The notes under the pieces were generated by a model that worked only from the letters and a program-made list of their open reading frames with translations, was not told the origin of the DNA and did no database searches. From Methanobrevibacter thaueri (GTDB taxonomy: Archaea > Methanobacteriota > Methanobacteria > Methanobacteriales > Methanobacteriaceae): a stretch of 64,000 nucleotides of DNA. How positions within the stretch are numbered: position 1 is the stretch's first letter; each line of letters starts with the position of its first letter. A program made the translations under genes and the position numbers. Location: the NCBI RefSeq assembly GCF_015062915.1, contig NZ_SUTJ01000001.1, forward strand, positions 6,045-70,044, written 5' to 3'. Shown piece after piece: positions 8,317-19,263 of the stretch.

Positions 8317-8712
8317 ATGTTTGAAGATGAAAGAGATGACAAGATTTACAATTTAATTATTACAAATGGTATTGACAAAAATAACGAATATGCCCAATTT
8401 ACAGAAAAACTATACTCTAAAGTCGATTTCTTATGGAAAGAATCCATTTCAGGCTCATATGAACATGCCGGAGAAACATTCTACTCCAAAGTGGATAGGA
8501 TCATTTTACTGGCAGGCCTATACAATGACAATAAGGAATTATTCGAACACCTGTTAACTGCAGCCGACAAGTATGACATACCACTAGTGCTTGTAAGACC
8601 AATGGGCGTTGAAGAGGTTCCTGAAGTATTGGAAGAAAAAGCAGCAACAATTGTAGGCTGGAATGCAAACTGCATCATTGATTCAATTAAAGATGCACCT
8701 GAAACTATGTAA
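8317..8712 (+). CDS. TIR-like (MTH538/ThsB-type) domain protein
   Basis: 131 residues from the ATG at 8317, with AGGTG 6 nt upstream; the upstream in-frame GTG at 8308 lies inside that ribosome binding site. The pattern YNLIITNG near the start, RIILLAGLYNDN, IPLVLVRPMGVEEVP and finally ATIVGWNANCIIDSI matches the MTH538-like flavodoxin/TIR fold. That fold is related to Thoeris ThsB. The protein is a single domain with no membrane segment. No ThsA-type SIR2/SLOG/Macro effector is adjacent; neighbours are a Mur ligase and, convergently, rad50. The usual TIR catalytic Glu is not obvious, so it may not be an NADase. Confidence 0.7.
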   Translation: MFEDERDDKIYNLIITNGIDKNNEYAQFTEKLYSKVDFLWKESISGSYEHAGETFYSKVDRIILLAGLYNDNKELFEHLLTAADKYDIPLVLVRPMGVEEVPEVLEEKAATIVGWNANCIIDSIKDAPETM

Positions 8713-8740
8713 AAAAAAAATAAGTTGGTAATAATGTAGT

Positions 8741-11488
8741 CTACATTATTACTCTTGAAATACCGTTTTCTTTTTCAACTTTTATTAGATTATCTGCAGC
8801 GTTTTCAAGTTGAGCCTCATGAGTTACAATAATCATTTGAGGCAATGATGACATTTCTTTTAACAGATTAATCAACTCATGCTTCCTGGATGAATCCAAG
8901 TGTATTGTAGGTTCATCCAATAGGATAGTGTCCAATTCACCATTTGCCATTGCTTGTGTAATACCTAACCTTAAGGCAAGTGCAATTGCTATTTTTTCAC
9001 CACCACTGACCATGCTCATTGATGACTCTCCCTCAGGACCATATACAGTCACTTCATAATCATCATCAATAGTCAAGTCTGAATAGTTGAAATTGAACTC
9101 ATTGAAGAATTCCTTGGTATGTTTCTGGATTAAAGGCCTTGAAATGTTTCTTAAATCCCTTTGAATTCCATTTTTACCATACAGGTTCCTGATATGAGTG
9201 AGCAGGTTAATATAATCGGATATGTCATTGTATTGTTGATTAAACTTATCCGCAACTGCAATTTTTTCCTTTAAATCTTTTAAAACAGCAATGGACTCAC
9301 GAGCCCTACCCTTGATTTCGGAAAGCTCATTGTTAAATATGGAATGTCTCCTTTCATACAATTCAGAACTGTATATGATTTGGTCATATCTGTCCTTATC
9401 ATACTTGGAAGCCTCAATCTTGTTTTTGGTAATGTCAATTTGATTTATTGAAACGCCAATGTCTTCCTTGATGGAATCAAGTTGAGTCAAGTAAGATGGC
9501 TTGTTTTGAACAAATCCTTTGAGCTGATTGTATTCCTCATTTTTCTGTTTTAAATCTTCAATACGGTCTTTAAGCTCTTCTGCACTAATGTCACTGCTTA
9601 AATGAGGGTCTTGATCAATAGCCAATTTGATATTAGTAACATGATTGTCGATTTCGTTTTTGACTTGTTTCAACTTGTATTGGGCTTCAGTTTCACTGCC
9701 TAAAACATCCAATGCACCTTTAGCCTGATTGTATGCATCATAATCTTCCTTGAATCTTTCACGATCAGCTTTCTTATTGGCGATGACTAGGATAATCTCA
9801 CCCAATTTGTTGCTGATGTACTCCTTGCCTTCCAAGTCCTCATCAACCTTGTTAAGTTTAACCAGTTGCTTTTGCAATTGATTGAATTTCTGCTTATACT
9901 CAATGATTTTCTTGGAAAGGTCCTGAAGCTTCTCGAGTTTTTCCTCAAAGCTTTTCTTGTTTTTAGTCAGTAAACGAACATTTTCCTCATTTACACTAAT
10001 CAATTTCTCATTTTCGGAAATCTGGGAATTGTAATCCTTAATCAATTCCTTCTTCTTATATGAACTGATGTCTGACTGACATACTGGACATTTGTTGTCA
10101 ACATCCTCCAGTTCCTCCAATGGCTTTTCGCAGGACTTGATATTCTGTTTATAAACGACAATATCCTCATTTTTGGAAATGATTTCCTCATCCAAATCCT
10201 TGATTTTGGATGAAGTTTGAGCAATGAAATCATTGGTTGCATCTTCAAGATGATTGAAGTCATCGATTTCAGCAAGGATATCCTGGTGAAGTCCATTGTC
10301 ATCCAACTTATCCTTGGATTTTGAGAAGAAACTTTCAATGTCGTTTCTTTCATCCTCAATATTCTTCAACAGGTCTTTTTTATCATTTTCAAGCTTAGCC
10401 ATGGTGGCAAGTTCTTTTTCAAAGTTATTCTTTTGATTGTTCAACTTGTTAATGTCTTCATCAGAACTTAAATAGTTATTGTAACCTTCTTTTTTATCTG
10501 AAGCCAGTTCTTTCTGATTAGCTATGGAATCCAACTTATCTTCAATGTCCTTTTCATCCATTTTAAGCTTTTGGATGCTGGTCACTGATTTTTCAAAGTC
10601 AAGGTAAACGTCCAATTTGGAAACGAATTTCTCAAGCCTTTCAATTTCTTCTTCAGCTTTTCTTATTTTATCCAAATTGTCCTGAACAAGATGCTTGTCC
10701 TCTTCAAGTTTAATCAATGTTTTCTCTTCATTTTCCAAGTTGGCTACTTGATGATCATAGATTTCCTTTTCACGTTCCATGTTGCGTTTGCTTTCGGAAA
10801 TTTCCTTTAAAAGACTGTTGACTTCCTCAATTTGTTCTTCTAGTTCATGTCCCCTGTCCTTTAAACTGTTTAACTCTGAAAGCTTCTTGTCATGGTCTTC
10901 ATGTAATTTGTCGGAATTATAAAGTTTACCCTTAAGTTCAGCAAGCTGATTTTCATAATCGCTGATGAATGGCAAGAGATTTTTCCAAGCCTTCTCAAGT
11001 GAATCAAGACCTAATAATTTACCGATCATTAGTTTTTTCTCAGCAGGAGTCTTGTCAACCAATTCAGCAATTTCACCTTGTCTGATGTAGATTGCATTTA
11101 GGAAAAGATCAGAATCAATATCTAAAATCTGACGAATTTCAGTAGCCACTTCCTTATCTCCAGTACATATGTGCGCATAACCGCTTTCAGGAGATGTTTT
11201 CTTGTAAATGGAAGATTTTAAACTGGATTTCTTTTCACGCACAATCTTATATTGTCTATTGTTTGAAGTGAATTCAAGCTCTACAGACATTGTCTGTGCA
11301 TTGTTTCTAACCAAGTCATCTATTCTTTTTCCTGTGTGTTGCTTGAATAATGCAAAGCTTATGGCTTCAAGTATTGTAGATTTTCCAGCACCATTTTCAC
11401 CAACAATCACACTGATTCCCTTGTTGAATGAGATGACAGTGTGTTCATGTGATTTGAAATTGTTTAATTTTAATCTTGTGAAAATCAT
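8741..11488 (-). CDS. rad50: DNA double-strand break repair ATPase Rad50
   Basis: 915 residues. Walker A GENGAGKST is near the N-terminus. Long coiled coils occupy roughly residues 170-720 around a zinc hook CPVC (CPVCQSDIS, near residue 470). The C-terminal lobe has ABC signature SGGEKIAIALALRL and Walker B/D-loop LLDEPTIHLD. Rad50 with Mre11 tethers and resects DNA ends; the hook dimerises two complexes through zinc. Its ATG overlaps the mre11 stop by 4 nt (ATGA), so the two are translationally coupled. It ends convergently 28 nt from the TIR-like gene. Confidence 0.97.
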   Translation of the reverse strand: MIFTRLKLNNFKSHEHTVISFNKGISVIVGENGAGKSTILEAISFALFKQHTGKRIDDLVRNNAQTMSVELEFTSNNRQYKIVREKKSSLKSSIYKKTSPESGYAHICTGDKEVATEIRQILDIDSDLFLNAIYIRQGEIAELVDKTPAEKKLMIGKLLGLDSLEKAWKNLLPFISDYENQLAELKGKLYNSDKLHEDHDKKLSELNSLKDRGHELEEQIEEVNSLLKEISESKRNMEREKEIYDHQVANLENEEKTLIKLEEDKHLVQDNLDKIRKAEEEIERLEKFVSKLDVYLDFEKSVTSIQKLKMDEKDIEDKLDSIANQKELASDKKEGYNNYLSSDEDINKLNNQKNNFEKELATMAKLENDKKDLLKNIEDERNDIESFFSKSKDKLDDNGLHQDILAEIDDFNHLEDATNDFIAQTSSKIKDLDEEIISKNEDIVVYKQNIKSCEKPLEELEDVDNKCPVCQSDISSYKKKELIKDYNSQISENEKLISVNEENVRLLTKNKKSFEEKLEKLQDLSKKIIEYKQKFNQLQKQLVKLNKVDEDLEGKEYISNKLGEIILVIANKKADRERFKEDYDAYNQAKGALDVLGSETEAQYKLKQVKNEIDNHVTNIKLAIDQDPHLSSDISAEELKDRIEDLKQKNEEYNQLKGFVQNKPSYLTQLDSIKEDIGVSINQIDITKNKIEASKYDKDRYDQIIYSSELYERRHSIFNNELSEIKGRARESIAVLKDLKEKIAVADKFNQQYNDISDYINLLTHIRNLYGKNGIQRDLRNISRPLIQKHTKEFFNEFNFNYSDLTIDDDYEVTVYGPEGESSMSMVSGGEKIAIALALRLGITQAMANGELDTILLDEPTIHLDSSRKHELINLLKEMSSLPQMIIVTHEAQLENAADNLIKVEKENGISRVIM

Positions 11489-12729
11489 TCCAGAACCTCC
11501 TTAAATGTAACTTGCTTGTCCTTCTCTTCCTCTTGAGGAGGTTGTTCTTCTCCAGGTTTTTCTGTCTTGAATTCAGTATCCTCCTTAACATTGGCGTAAT
11601 GCTCATCATAGAATTGGTTAATCAATTCACTTGATTCATCAATCTTGTCCTTGGACAATAGGTCATAAAGGTCAGTTGCCAATGTATCGACATCACTGTT
11701 TCCGTATCCTTCCAGTTGCTTGACGATTAACTCTTTTGGACCTACCTTCTGATTTTCCTCGATGATTACATCAGGGTCATCCATGTCGAACATGTTGAAT
11801 TTAGGCCTAATCATCAATGCCAAGTCACCCAATTCCTCATTGATTATCTCATAAACACCACTGGTGTCTGATTCGACATTGTTAATGGTCAAATTTAAAA
11901 TAGGTAACTTGTCAAAGTCCTTGATGGTTTCCTTTATTGCTGCTATGCCGCTTTCAAGATTGTTGTAGTCAATGGTTCTTTGAATGAATTCTCTTGGAAT
12001 GTCCACTTTTACCCTTTTGACTAGTGTTTTAGGACCATCCATTTCAACTACAACAAATCCTTTGCCGTTTTCCCTGTAATCTGGTATTTCAGATGATTTC
12101 CAGATTTCACCTGAACCCGGATAGACGAGTCTTCCCTTACCGAACTTATCGTTGACATACTTGTGGATATGTCCCAATGCATAATAATTGAAGTTGTCAG
12201 GAATCTCTCCGATTTCCAGTTCATAATTGTAGCCGAAGTACTTGTCTATTCCCTGGTGTAAAAGCAGAATTGACTTTTCATGGTGGGTTGCCTTTTCTGA
12301 CAATTCTGCAAGCTTGCTTCTTAATGCCTTACCATGTGATGCCGGATAGTATGGGATTCCTGCAATGAAGATGTCCCCATGCATGTAGGTCGGGTTGATG
12401 TTGCTTATTACCTTCAATCCCATTTTCTTAAATATCACTTGTGGAGGAATTGACCCCTTACGCATTACAACATCATGATTTCCTGCTATTGCATACATAG
12501 GGATTCCCGCACCTTTTAGCTTTAACAGTCCTTTTTGAAAAGTCAGTAAAGCCATAGGTGAAGGTCTGGCAGTTTCGAATAAGTCTCCACTGTGCACCAC
12601 AAAATCTACATTTTCCTCAATTATCTTATCAATAACCTTTTCAAATACTTCATAAAAGTCCTTTTCTCGCTCAAACAATCCGTATTGGCGATAACCTAAA
12701 TGAGTATCTGCTAAATGTGCAAATTTCAT
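11485..12729 (-). CDS. mre11: DNA repair exonuclease Mre11
   Basis: 414 residues with the five phosphodiesterase motifs: FAHLADTHLG, HSGDLFE, AGNHDV, LLHQG and LGHIHKY, which bind two Mn ions. The last ~60 residues are acidic/lysine rich (EKPGEEQPPQEEEK) and presumably disordered. It functions with Rad50 in end processing; the NurA-HerA genes lie immediately upstream on the same strand. A 181-bp gap separates herA from mre11 and contains a CAAATGCTCTCT element and a TATA box (12846-12809), so mre11-rad50 has its own promoter. Confidence 0.97.
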   Translation of the reverse strand: MKFAHLADTHLGYRQYGLFEREKDFYEVFEKVIDKIIEENVDFVVHSGDLFETARPSPMALLTFQKGLLKLKGAGIPMYAIAGNHDVVMRKGSIPPQVIFKKMGLKVISNINPTYMHGDIFIAGIPYYPASHGKALRSKLAELSEKATHHEKSILLLHQGIDKYFGYNYELEIGEIPDNFNYYALGHIHKYVNDKFGKGRLVYPGSGEIWKSSEIPDYRENGKGFVVVEMDGPKTLVKRVKVDIPREFIQRTIDYNNLESGIAAIKETIKDFDKLPILNLTINNVESDTSGVYEIINEELGDLALMIRPKFNMFDMDDPDVIIEENQKVGPKELIVKQLEGYGNSDVDTLATDLYDLLSKDKIDESSELINQFYDEHYANVKEDTEFKTEKPGEEQPPQEEEKDKQVTFKEVLE

Positions 12730-12808
12730 TATATTACCTTCTTTAATTTATTGTATATAACCAATTTAAACACTTAACCAAGCATTTAATGTGTAATGGT
12801 TTATTGTC

Positions 12809-12846
12809 TTTTATATATAATAGTTTGCCAAGAGAGCATTTGAAAA
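12809..12846 (-). promoter_or_regulatory. mre11-rad50 promoter with CAAATGCTCTC element
   Basis: On the minus strand, TTTTCAAATGCTCTCT (12846-12831) is followed by 10 nt and then TTATATATAAAA (12820-12809). A transcription start would fall near 12790, about 60 nt before the mre11 ATG. The 16-base element is identical to that at 45756-45771. The position just upstream of BRE/TATA suits an activator or a repressor that competes with TFB. Confidence 0.6.
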
Positions 12847-12910
12847 CTAATCAATATTGATTTTACAATGTAATAACTACTTAAAAAAAAGTTAAGAAAA
12901 GATGATGGGA

Positions 12911-14413
12911 TTAATAGTCATATCCCATATCTAGAAGTTCATCTTCCTGCCTACCAGTTTCAATTTCATCTTCCTTTTGTGAATTTATGAAATGTGAAAC
13001 GATGTCCATATCATCACCATGCTGGCGGCCTTGGAACTTGTCAATCTTGACAAGGGTAGGAACCTTGGTCATCAATCCAAGCACAATAGCCTCACCCACG
13101 TTCAATGACGGCAATTGATTGATCAAGTCCTGTGACAGGCTTTCGCTTGCTGACTGGACATGTCTTTGGTCTTCCGGCTCAACCAGTCTTAAAATGATCA
13201 TGTTGTTCATCTGGGACAATGCGTCATGGTCAACAGTCTTAGGTGACTGACTTACCAAGCATAATCCAAGACCGAACTTACGTCCTTCCCTTGCAACCCT
13301 TTGAATCCAACGTTTGGAATCACTGTCACGCTTGTTTGGAGCAAGGATATGAGCCTCTTCAAGAATATAAAACACTGAATTGTCCAGGAGTTCCTTTTTG
13401 TTTCCACTGTGAGCGGCATTTTTAGATCTCTGCAGAGAATTTCTCAGGATATGGCTCACTAGAACGCTTGCCACGGATTCATCGACCTGACTTAAATCCA
13501 GGACATTTGCATGAGATTTCTTGATGTTTGTCAGGATATTGCCTGCGTTCGGGTCGAAAAGGTTGGAATACCTGTCCATTGAATCGTCAATCTTGTTCAT
13601 CACATCAACTATCTGCTTATCTGAGCCTTCCACTTGGGAATCCTTTTCAAGAATGTCATATATTATCTGAAGGAAGTTATTTGTATAGGCTTCTCCGCTG
13701 CTAATCATTTCATTTGCTTTCTTGAATGCCCTTCTGAAGTGCCTTTCCTGAATATAACCGTTGCTTGGAATGTTTACAAGCTTCTTGATTTCATAGAATG
13801 TCATGTAATGAGGATTGATTTTAGGTCTGATTACATTAACATTACCATTTGGGAATTCCGCATCCTTATACTCTCCGTGCATGTCGAATATGAATACTGG
13901 AACATGATACCCGAGCAACTGGTCAATAAGCACTGATACAGTATTGGATTTACCTGCACCGGTCATTGCAAGAATTGCAAGGTGTCTTGAAAGTATAGGA
14001 TTTGCATCCACATTAACGGCAACATCACTCTGGTTTACAAGACAACCCAGTTTGATTGGATTTTTGACCTTAAATATCTCCTCAAGGATTTCACCGTCGG
14101 CCAGCTTTATTTCTGTTCCAGGAAGTACAGGGGTTCTTGGAAGTTTCAGATGGTCGTTGACATCTCCGAGAATTTTCACTTTTCCACGGATGTAGTTGTC
14201 TTCAGCACCCAATTGGGAGATTTTCTGAATTGCCTTAAAGTCATTGATGTCAATGTTTAATGCATCGTTTCCCCTTACAAGGTTTTCTATCATTCCCAAA
14301 ACTTTCTTTCCATCATATTCCATTGTCACATATTCACCGACTTGAGGCATTTTCTCTGAGATGAATGTGACTTCTGTTAATGAGGTTTCCCCTACACAAA
14401 TTCCAACTACCAT
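12911..14413 (-). CDS. herA: DNA-translocating ATPase HerA
   Basis: 500 residues. An N-terminal beta-barrel-type HAS domain is followed by Walker A AMTGAGKSNTVSVL (about residue 150), Walker B FYILEEAHILAP and the RVAREGRKFGLGLCLVSQSP segment of the FtsK/HerA group. HerA forms a hexamer that moves on double-stranded DNA and feeds the NurA nuclease and Mre11-Rad50. The C-terminus is acidic. The gene overlaps the 3' end of nurA by 7 nt, as in most archaeal nurA-herA operons. Confidence 0.95.
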   Translation of the reverse strand: MVVGICVGETSLTEVTFISEKMPQVGEYVTMEYDGKKVLGMIENLVRGNDALNIDINDFKAIQKISQLGAEDNYIRGKVKILGDVNDHLKLPRTPVLPGTEIKLADGEILEEIFKVKNPIKLGCLVNQSDVAVNVDANPILSRHLAILAMTGAGKSNTVSVLIDQLLGYHVPVFIFDMHGEYKDAEFPNGNVNVIRPKINPHYMTFYEIKKLVNIPSNGYIQERHFRRAFKKANEMISSGEAYTNNFLQIIYDILEKDSQVEGSDKQIVDVMNKIDDSMDRYSNLFDPNAGNILTNIKKSHANVLDLSQVDESVASVLVSHILRNSLQRSKNAAHSGNKKELLDNSVFYILEEAHILAPNKRDSDSKRWIQRVAREGRKFGLGLCLVSQSPKTVDHDALSQMNNMIILRLVEPEDQRHVQSASESLSQDLINQLPSLNVGEAIVLGLMTKVPTLVKIDKFQGRQHGDDMDIVSHFINSQKEDEIETGRQEDELLDMGYDY

Positions 14414-15477
14414 GACATCACTTCCCTGTTTGTTGTCTCATAAATCTTAGCTATTTTCATTAGTTCCTTCATGTTCCTGCCGGTTATCACCACATCATTG
14501 TGGGCCTTATTCAAAAGGTACGGATAACCCTGAACGGATAATGCGTTAATCTTTTTAATCAATTCGAATACTTCATCGTTAGTTGCCTTGTATGGCAATT
14601 CCACTTTCAATACGTTCCTGTTGTTTTGGAAACGCACATAAAATATTGTAAACGTTATGCCCTTGAAAAAATCATTGTAATATGGAAATGCAGCCTTATC
14701 ATATACTGACTTATGCTTTATCAGTGACATTCCCTGTTTTTTGGTGAACTTATCCAAGAATGCAATATCCGGAATGTTCCAATGGAACAAGTCATTGTCC
14801 GATGATGTTTTTGAAATTGAAATGATCTTTTTTCTATACTGCAGAAGTTCCTTTAAGAGAATAATCTTTTCAACGGAGGCAAGGTGAAGATTGTACTCCT
14901 CAATCTTGTTCAATTCGTCTTTAGGCAATTCAACCATCTTTAGGGAATCCCTGATTTCGGGAAAGACCAAACCGTATTTCCTGTTTGCCAGTCTTCTTTC
15001 AAATTCCTTCAATGTGGACTCGTCAAGGTTTTCCTTGATTTTGGATGGTAGTTTAGCACCTCTTGGAAATGCGTTTTGCAAATCTCCTAAAATGGAACCG
15101 TCAAACATGTAATAATCAACATTATATTCCTTGATGGCTCTCAATGCACATTTCAATTCGTAAATTGCCATGTAATTACTTAACAGTTCATCTAGAAAGG
15201 ACACATGTGATATGTCGAATATGTCCGAATCGTCGATTTTTTTTATTTCACCATCGTAAATAATGGATTCCGCTCCAACTGCACAGAAATTGGTGGTGAG
15301 AAATTTCTTCTTGTTGAAACTTCCATCTCCGGCAGCAATGGAAAAATCATCCTTGCTTTCATCTATGAATCGGTTGAACCATTTGTGTTCAAGCTGGGAT
15401 TCAATATCAGCATCGGATTCGATATTCTGGATAAATCCTCTTTTAGCGATGGCTTTCTCATATAATGAATTTAACAT
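14407..15477 (-). CDS. nurA: DNA repair nuclease NurA
   Basis: 356 residues. The NurA metal-binding motifs are visible: AAGDGSFNKKKF (first Asp, about residue 48) and YYMFDGSILGDL (second Asp). The nuclease resects 5' ends together with HerA. The gene is first in a four-gene set nurA-herA / mre11-rad50 on the minus strand. A TATA-like stretch and an AT-rich 60 bp precede it, without the CAAATGCTCTC element found before mre11, so the two halves may be controlled separately. Confidence 0.92.
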   Translation of the reverse strand: MLNSLYEKAIAKRGFIQNIESDADIESQLEHKWFNRFIDESKDDFSIAAGDGSFNKKKFLTTNFCAVGAESIIYDGEIKKIDDSDIFDISHVSFLDELLSNYMAIYELKCALRAIKEYNVDYYMFDGSILGDLQNAFPRGAKLPSKIKENLDESTLKEFERRLANRKYGLVFPEIRDSLKMVELPKDELNKIEEYNLHLASVEKIILLKELLQYRKKIISISKTSSDNDLFHWNIPDIAFLDKFTKKQGMSLIKHKSVYDKAAFPYYNDFFKGITFTIFYVRFQNNRNVLKVELPYKATNDEVFELIKKINALSVQGYPYLLNKAHNDVVITGRNMKELMKIAKIYETTNREVMSW

Positions 15478-15540
15478 AATATCACTACAAATAATATGTT
15501 AATATATAATTAAAAAAAGTTTGGTAAGAGCAGTTGGAAA

Positions 15541-16293
15541 CTACTCTTTGGAAGCTTTAAGTACAGCTCCAGTTAATTCTTGAATTTTAGCCTTTACATC
15601 ATCCACTTCTTCAACAACAGTACCGGTTACAATAATGTCCCCACCGGCTTTTGCTGCAGTGTATGCTGCCTTTGCATCACGGATTCCTCCACCGACAACA
15701 ATAATCATATTATCTGTTGCTCTTTTGGAGTATGCAACCATTTCAGGTGGAATCGGTTTATCCGCTCCGGAACCTGCCTCAAGGTAGAAGAATCTCATAC
15801 CGAACATCTCTGCAGACATTGCATAGATTGCAGGTATTTTAGGCTTGTTTCTAGGCACGAGTTTAGCGTCTCCAACCCAACCTACGGTTCCGCCAGGTTC
15901 AGCAACCATATAAGCCATAGGCAAGATTTCAATTCCTGATGCCTTGACTGATGGTGCGGCCAATGCCTGTGCACCGTTAATCCAGTATGGATTTGTGGAG
16001 TTTACATAACTCATATAGAATATTCCATCAGCGTATTTACTTACACTGCTTGTATTGCCCGGGAAAATAATTATTGGAACTGCAATGTTTTCAGACAATA
16101 TTTTGCATGTGTTGTCTACATCATCACCATTAACTGTGGATCCTCCAATCATGATTCCATCAGTGCCCCCTTCAATAGCCTCTGTAGCTATCTTCAATGC
16201 TTCCTCAGGACTTTGCTCATCAGGATCAATCAAGGTAAAATGAAGTTTACGTGTTTTTAATATATCTCTAATATAATTTTCTACATCTTTCAT
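15541..16293 (-). CDS. Geranylgeranylglyceryl phosphate synthase
   Basis: 250 residues with a TIM-barrel start HFTLIDPDEQSPEEAL, central GGTDGIMIGGSTV, YLEAGSGAD and phosphate-binding VVGGGIRDAKAA. This is the archaeal GGGP synthase (PcrB-related), which makes the first ether bond of archaeal membrane lipids from geranylgeranyl diphosphate and sn-glycerol 1-phosphate. It is a single-gene unit, 63 bp from nurA on the same strand. The family assignment is secure. Confidence 0.95.
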   Translation of the reverse strand: MKDVENYIRDILKTRKLHFTLIDPDEQSPEEALKIATEAIEGGTDGIMIGGSTVNGDDVDNTCKILSENIAVPIIIFPGNTSSVSKYADGIFYMSYVNSTNPYWINGAQALAAPSVKASGIEILPMAYMVAEPGGTVGWVGDAKLVPRNKPKIPAIYAMSAEMFGMRFFYLEAGSGADKPIPPEMVAYSKRATDNMIIVVGGGIRDAKAAYTAAKAGGDIIVTGTVVEEVDDVKAKIQELTGAVLKASKE

Positions 16294-16379
16294 AAGAATA
16301 CCTAAAAATAGTTTTATTAAAAATAATATATTAAATTAATTGTTTTAAAAAAAAATAGTAAAAAGATAAGAGAATAAGA

Positions 16380-16526
16380 TTATCCTCTTTGTTCTTTAGC
16401 TTTGAATCTTAAACCTTTGTAACCACATTTTCTGCAGGTTGTAGCGCCTGCAGGGTTACGAGCATTACATTTTAAGCAGATTTTTACATTGAACATTCTG
16501 TTTTCTGCTTCTTCGAATCTTGCCAT
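16380..16526 (-). CDS. rpl40e: 50S ribosomal protein L40e
   Basis: A 48-residue basic protein starting [10 protein letters not shown]. It has four cysteines in a zinc-ribbon pattern (CLKCNARNP...[10 protein letters not shown]), characteristic of ribosomal protein L40e. Length matches archaeal L40e (about 48-50 residues). An excellent ribosome binding site (AAGGAGGAG) lies just upstream of the ATG. It stands alone between GGGP synthase and tsr3. Confidence 0.95.
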   Translation of the reverse strand: MARFEEAENRMFNVKICLKCNARNPAGATTCRKCGYKGLRFKAKEQRG

Positions 16527-16673
16527 TAATAACTCCTCCTTATCATCGTGAAAATTAATAATAATAAACCGTTATGCTATACATAACTATTAATTAATTA
16601 TTTTAACTTAATAGTATTTAAAGGTTTAGTTAAAATCAGTAAAAATAAGAAAAAATTACAATAATAAAAATTA

Positions 16674-17189
16674 TTATTGCTTGGACTCGAGAAAATCATT
16701 CTGAACCTTAACCACCTCTGCACTGGTATCGGCCTCACTGTAGGCTTCAAGCAGATCATGGTTCAACTCCAAAAAGGTATGTCCCCACTTATAACCATCC
16801 ATCAAATCCCTTGCCTCTTCCTTGAAGCGAGTGATGTATAATGTGGCACTTATTGCCTCAACAGTAGACAATATGCATGGTTTTCCATAATTCACAGGGT
16901 TGGTTGCGATTAAAAACGGCAGTGACCTGTGATATTTGGACAGTGAGAAGAATTTTTTAGAGCTTGAAACCTCGTTCCAGGAACAGTCAAGCCCCACTAC
17001 TCCTCTTCTTTGAACATACCGATAGTCTTCATATGATACAGCCTTTTCAGCATATGGATTTAGGACTATAGCACCTGATGGAATCTTGTTGATGTTATCC
17101 ACCAATCTGCATTTCCCCATCTTTGCCAGTTTGATGGCTGTGCATTTCTTCTTGTCGCATTCATTTGCGTGAAAGACTGTTATTCTCAT
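16674..17189 (-). CDS. tsr3: 16S/18S rRNA aminocarboxypropyltransferase Tsr3
   Basis: 171 residues from the ATG at 17189, chosen because the family begins with this strand (MRITVFHANECDKKKCTA) and CAGGAT precedes it; an upstream frame to 17261 would overlap the neighbour. Features: CDKKKCTAIKLAKMGK, VGLDCSWNE, and LPFLIATNPVNYGKP with the SAM-binding region. Tsr3 adds the acp group to a hypermodified nucleotide in helix 31 of small-subunit rRNA. It directly follows a small membrane protein gene (1-nt gap). Confidence 0.9.
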   Translation of the reverse strand: MRITVFHANECDKKKCTAIKLAKMGKCRLVDNINKIPSGAIVLNPYAEKAVSYEDYRYVQRRGVVGLDCSWNEVSSSKKFFSLSKYHRSLPFLIATNPVNYGKPCILSTVEAISATLYITRFKEEARDLMDGYKWGHTFLELNHDLLEAYSEADTSAEVVKVQNDFLESKQ

Positions 17190-17190
17190 A

Positions 17191-17859
17191 TTATCCTGAC
17201 ATTTGCTGCATTGCAGTTTGATTTCCTGCCTTGATCTGTTTAACCAATTCCATTTGCTCATTGAACTGGTCTTCAGTTAATCCAAATTCCTCATAGATTT
17301 TAGGAACGTTTTTACTATCTTTTAATGTGATGCTGTTGAGCAATGGCTCCACAAAGTCAGTGTATGATTCACCATAGGTGTTCAGGGTTGCATTGACTTT
17401 TGAATCGGCGTCAATGATCATGTAGATTAAATATCCCTGTTTATCGCCTTGATGTTGGCAGATAATGATGTTCATTGGCTTGTCATCTGAGTTTGAATCG
17501 TTTCCTTCAACAGCCTGGGTGAAGTAGATGTTCCATTCCTTGCCGTTGAATGTTCTCTGCTCAGGATTCATCACACCTTGCAGGTAATATATGTCCATCA
17601 ATGCATCTGAATCGTCAACAGTGGATATGTTATAGGTAATCTTGTTTTGCTTATCCTTATAGGAATGCATGAACTTTTCTGTGTCATCAACTAGCTTTAC
17701 CTTTCCTGCAAAACTGCCTTCCATGAATTCTGTTTCAAATGGAGTTGTTTGTGCAGGAGAGCTAGAATCATTATTATTCAATATTCCAGTAGCAAAAACG
17801 CCCACAATGGCAATTATCACAACTGCTACTGCAATGATTATTATATTTTTAGTTTCCAT
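17191..17859 (-). CDS. Membrane-anchored protein of unknown function
   Basis: 222 residues. A single N-terminal hydrophobic segment (IIIIAVAVVIIAIVGVFA) is followed by a Ser/Pro-rich linker and a soluble domain of about 180 residues, presumably outside the cell. I recognise no catalytic motif. Its stop codon lies one base before the tsr3 start, so the two are probably co-transcribed, although a functional link is not evident. It is divergent from the M14-like gene at 17963. Confidence 0.6.
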   Translation of the reverse strand: METKNIIIIAVAVVIIAIVGVFATGILNNNDSSSPAQTTPFETEFMEGSFAGKVKLVDDTEKFMHSYKDKQNKITYNISTVDDSDALMDIYYLQGVMNPEQRTFNGKEWNIYFTQAVEGNDSNSDDKPMNIIICQHQGDKQGYLIYMIIDADSKVNATLNTYGESYTDFVEPLLNSITLKDSKNVPKIYEEFGLTEDQFNEQMELVKQIKAGNQTAMQQMSG

Positions 17860-17962
17860 TGTAAAATTACTCCATACAATTTAATTAATATAATTTAAGT
17901 GAAAAGTGTTTAATATAAGTTTAGTTAGATATTTAATTATAATTATTGAATAAGGTCTTTTT

Positions 17963-19215
<1,253 letters not shown>

Positions 19216-19263
19216 CAATAGTTATATAAGATAAAGATATAATAATTATTTGGAGATGAAAAC

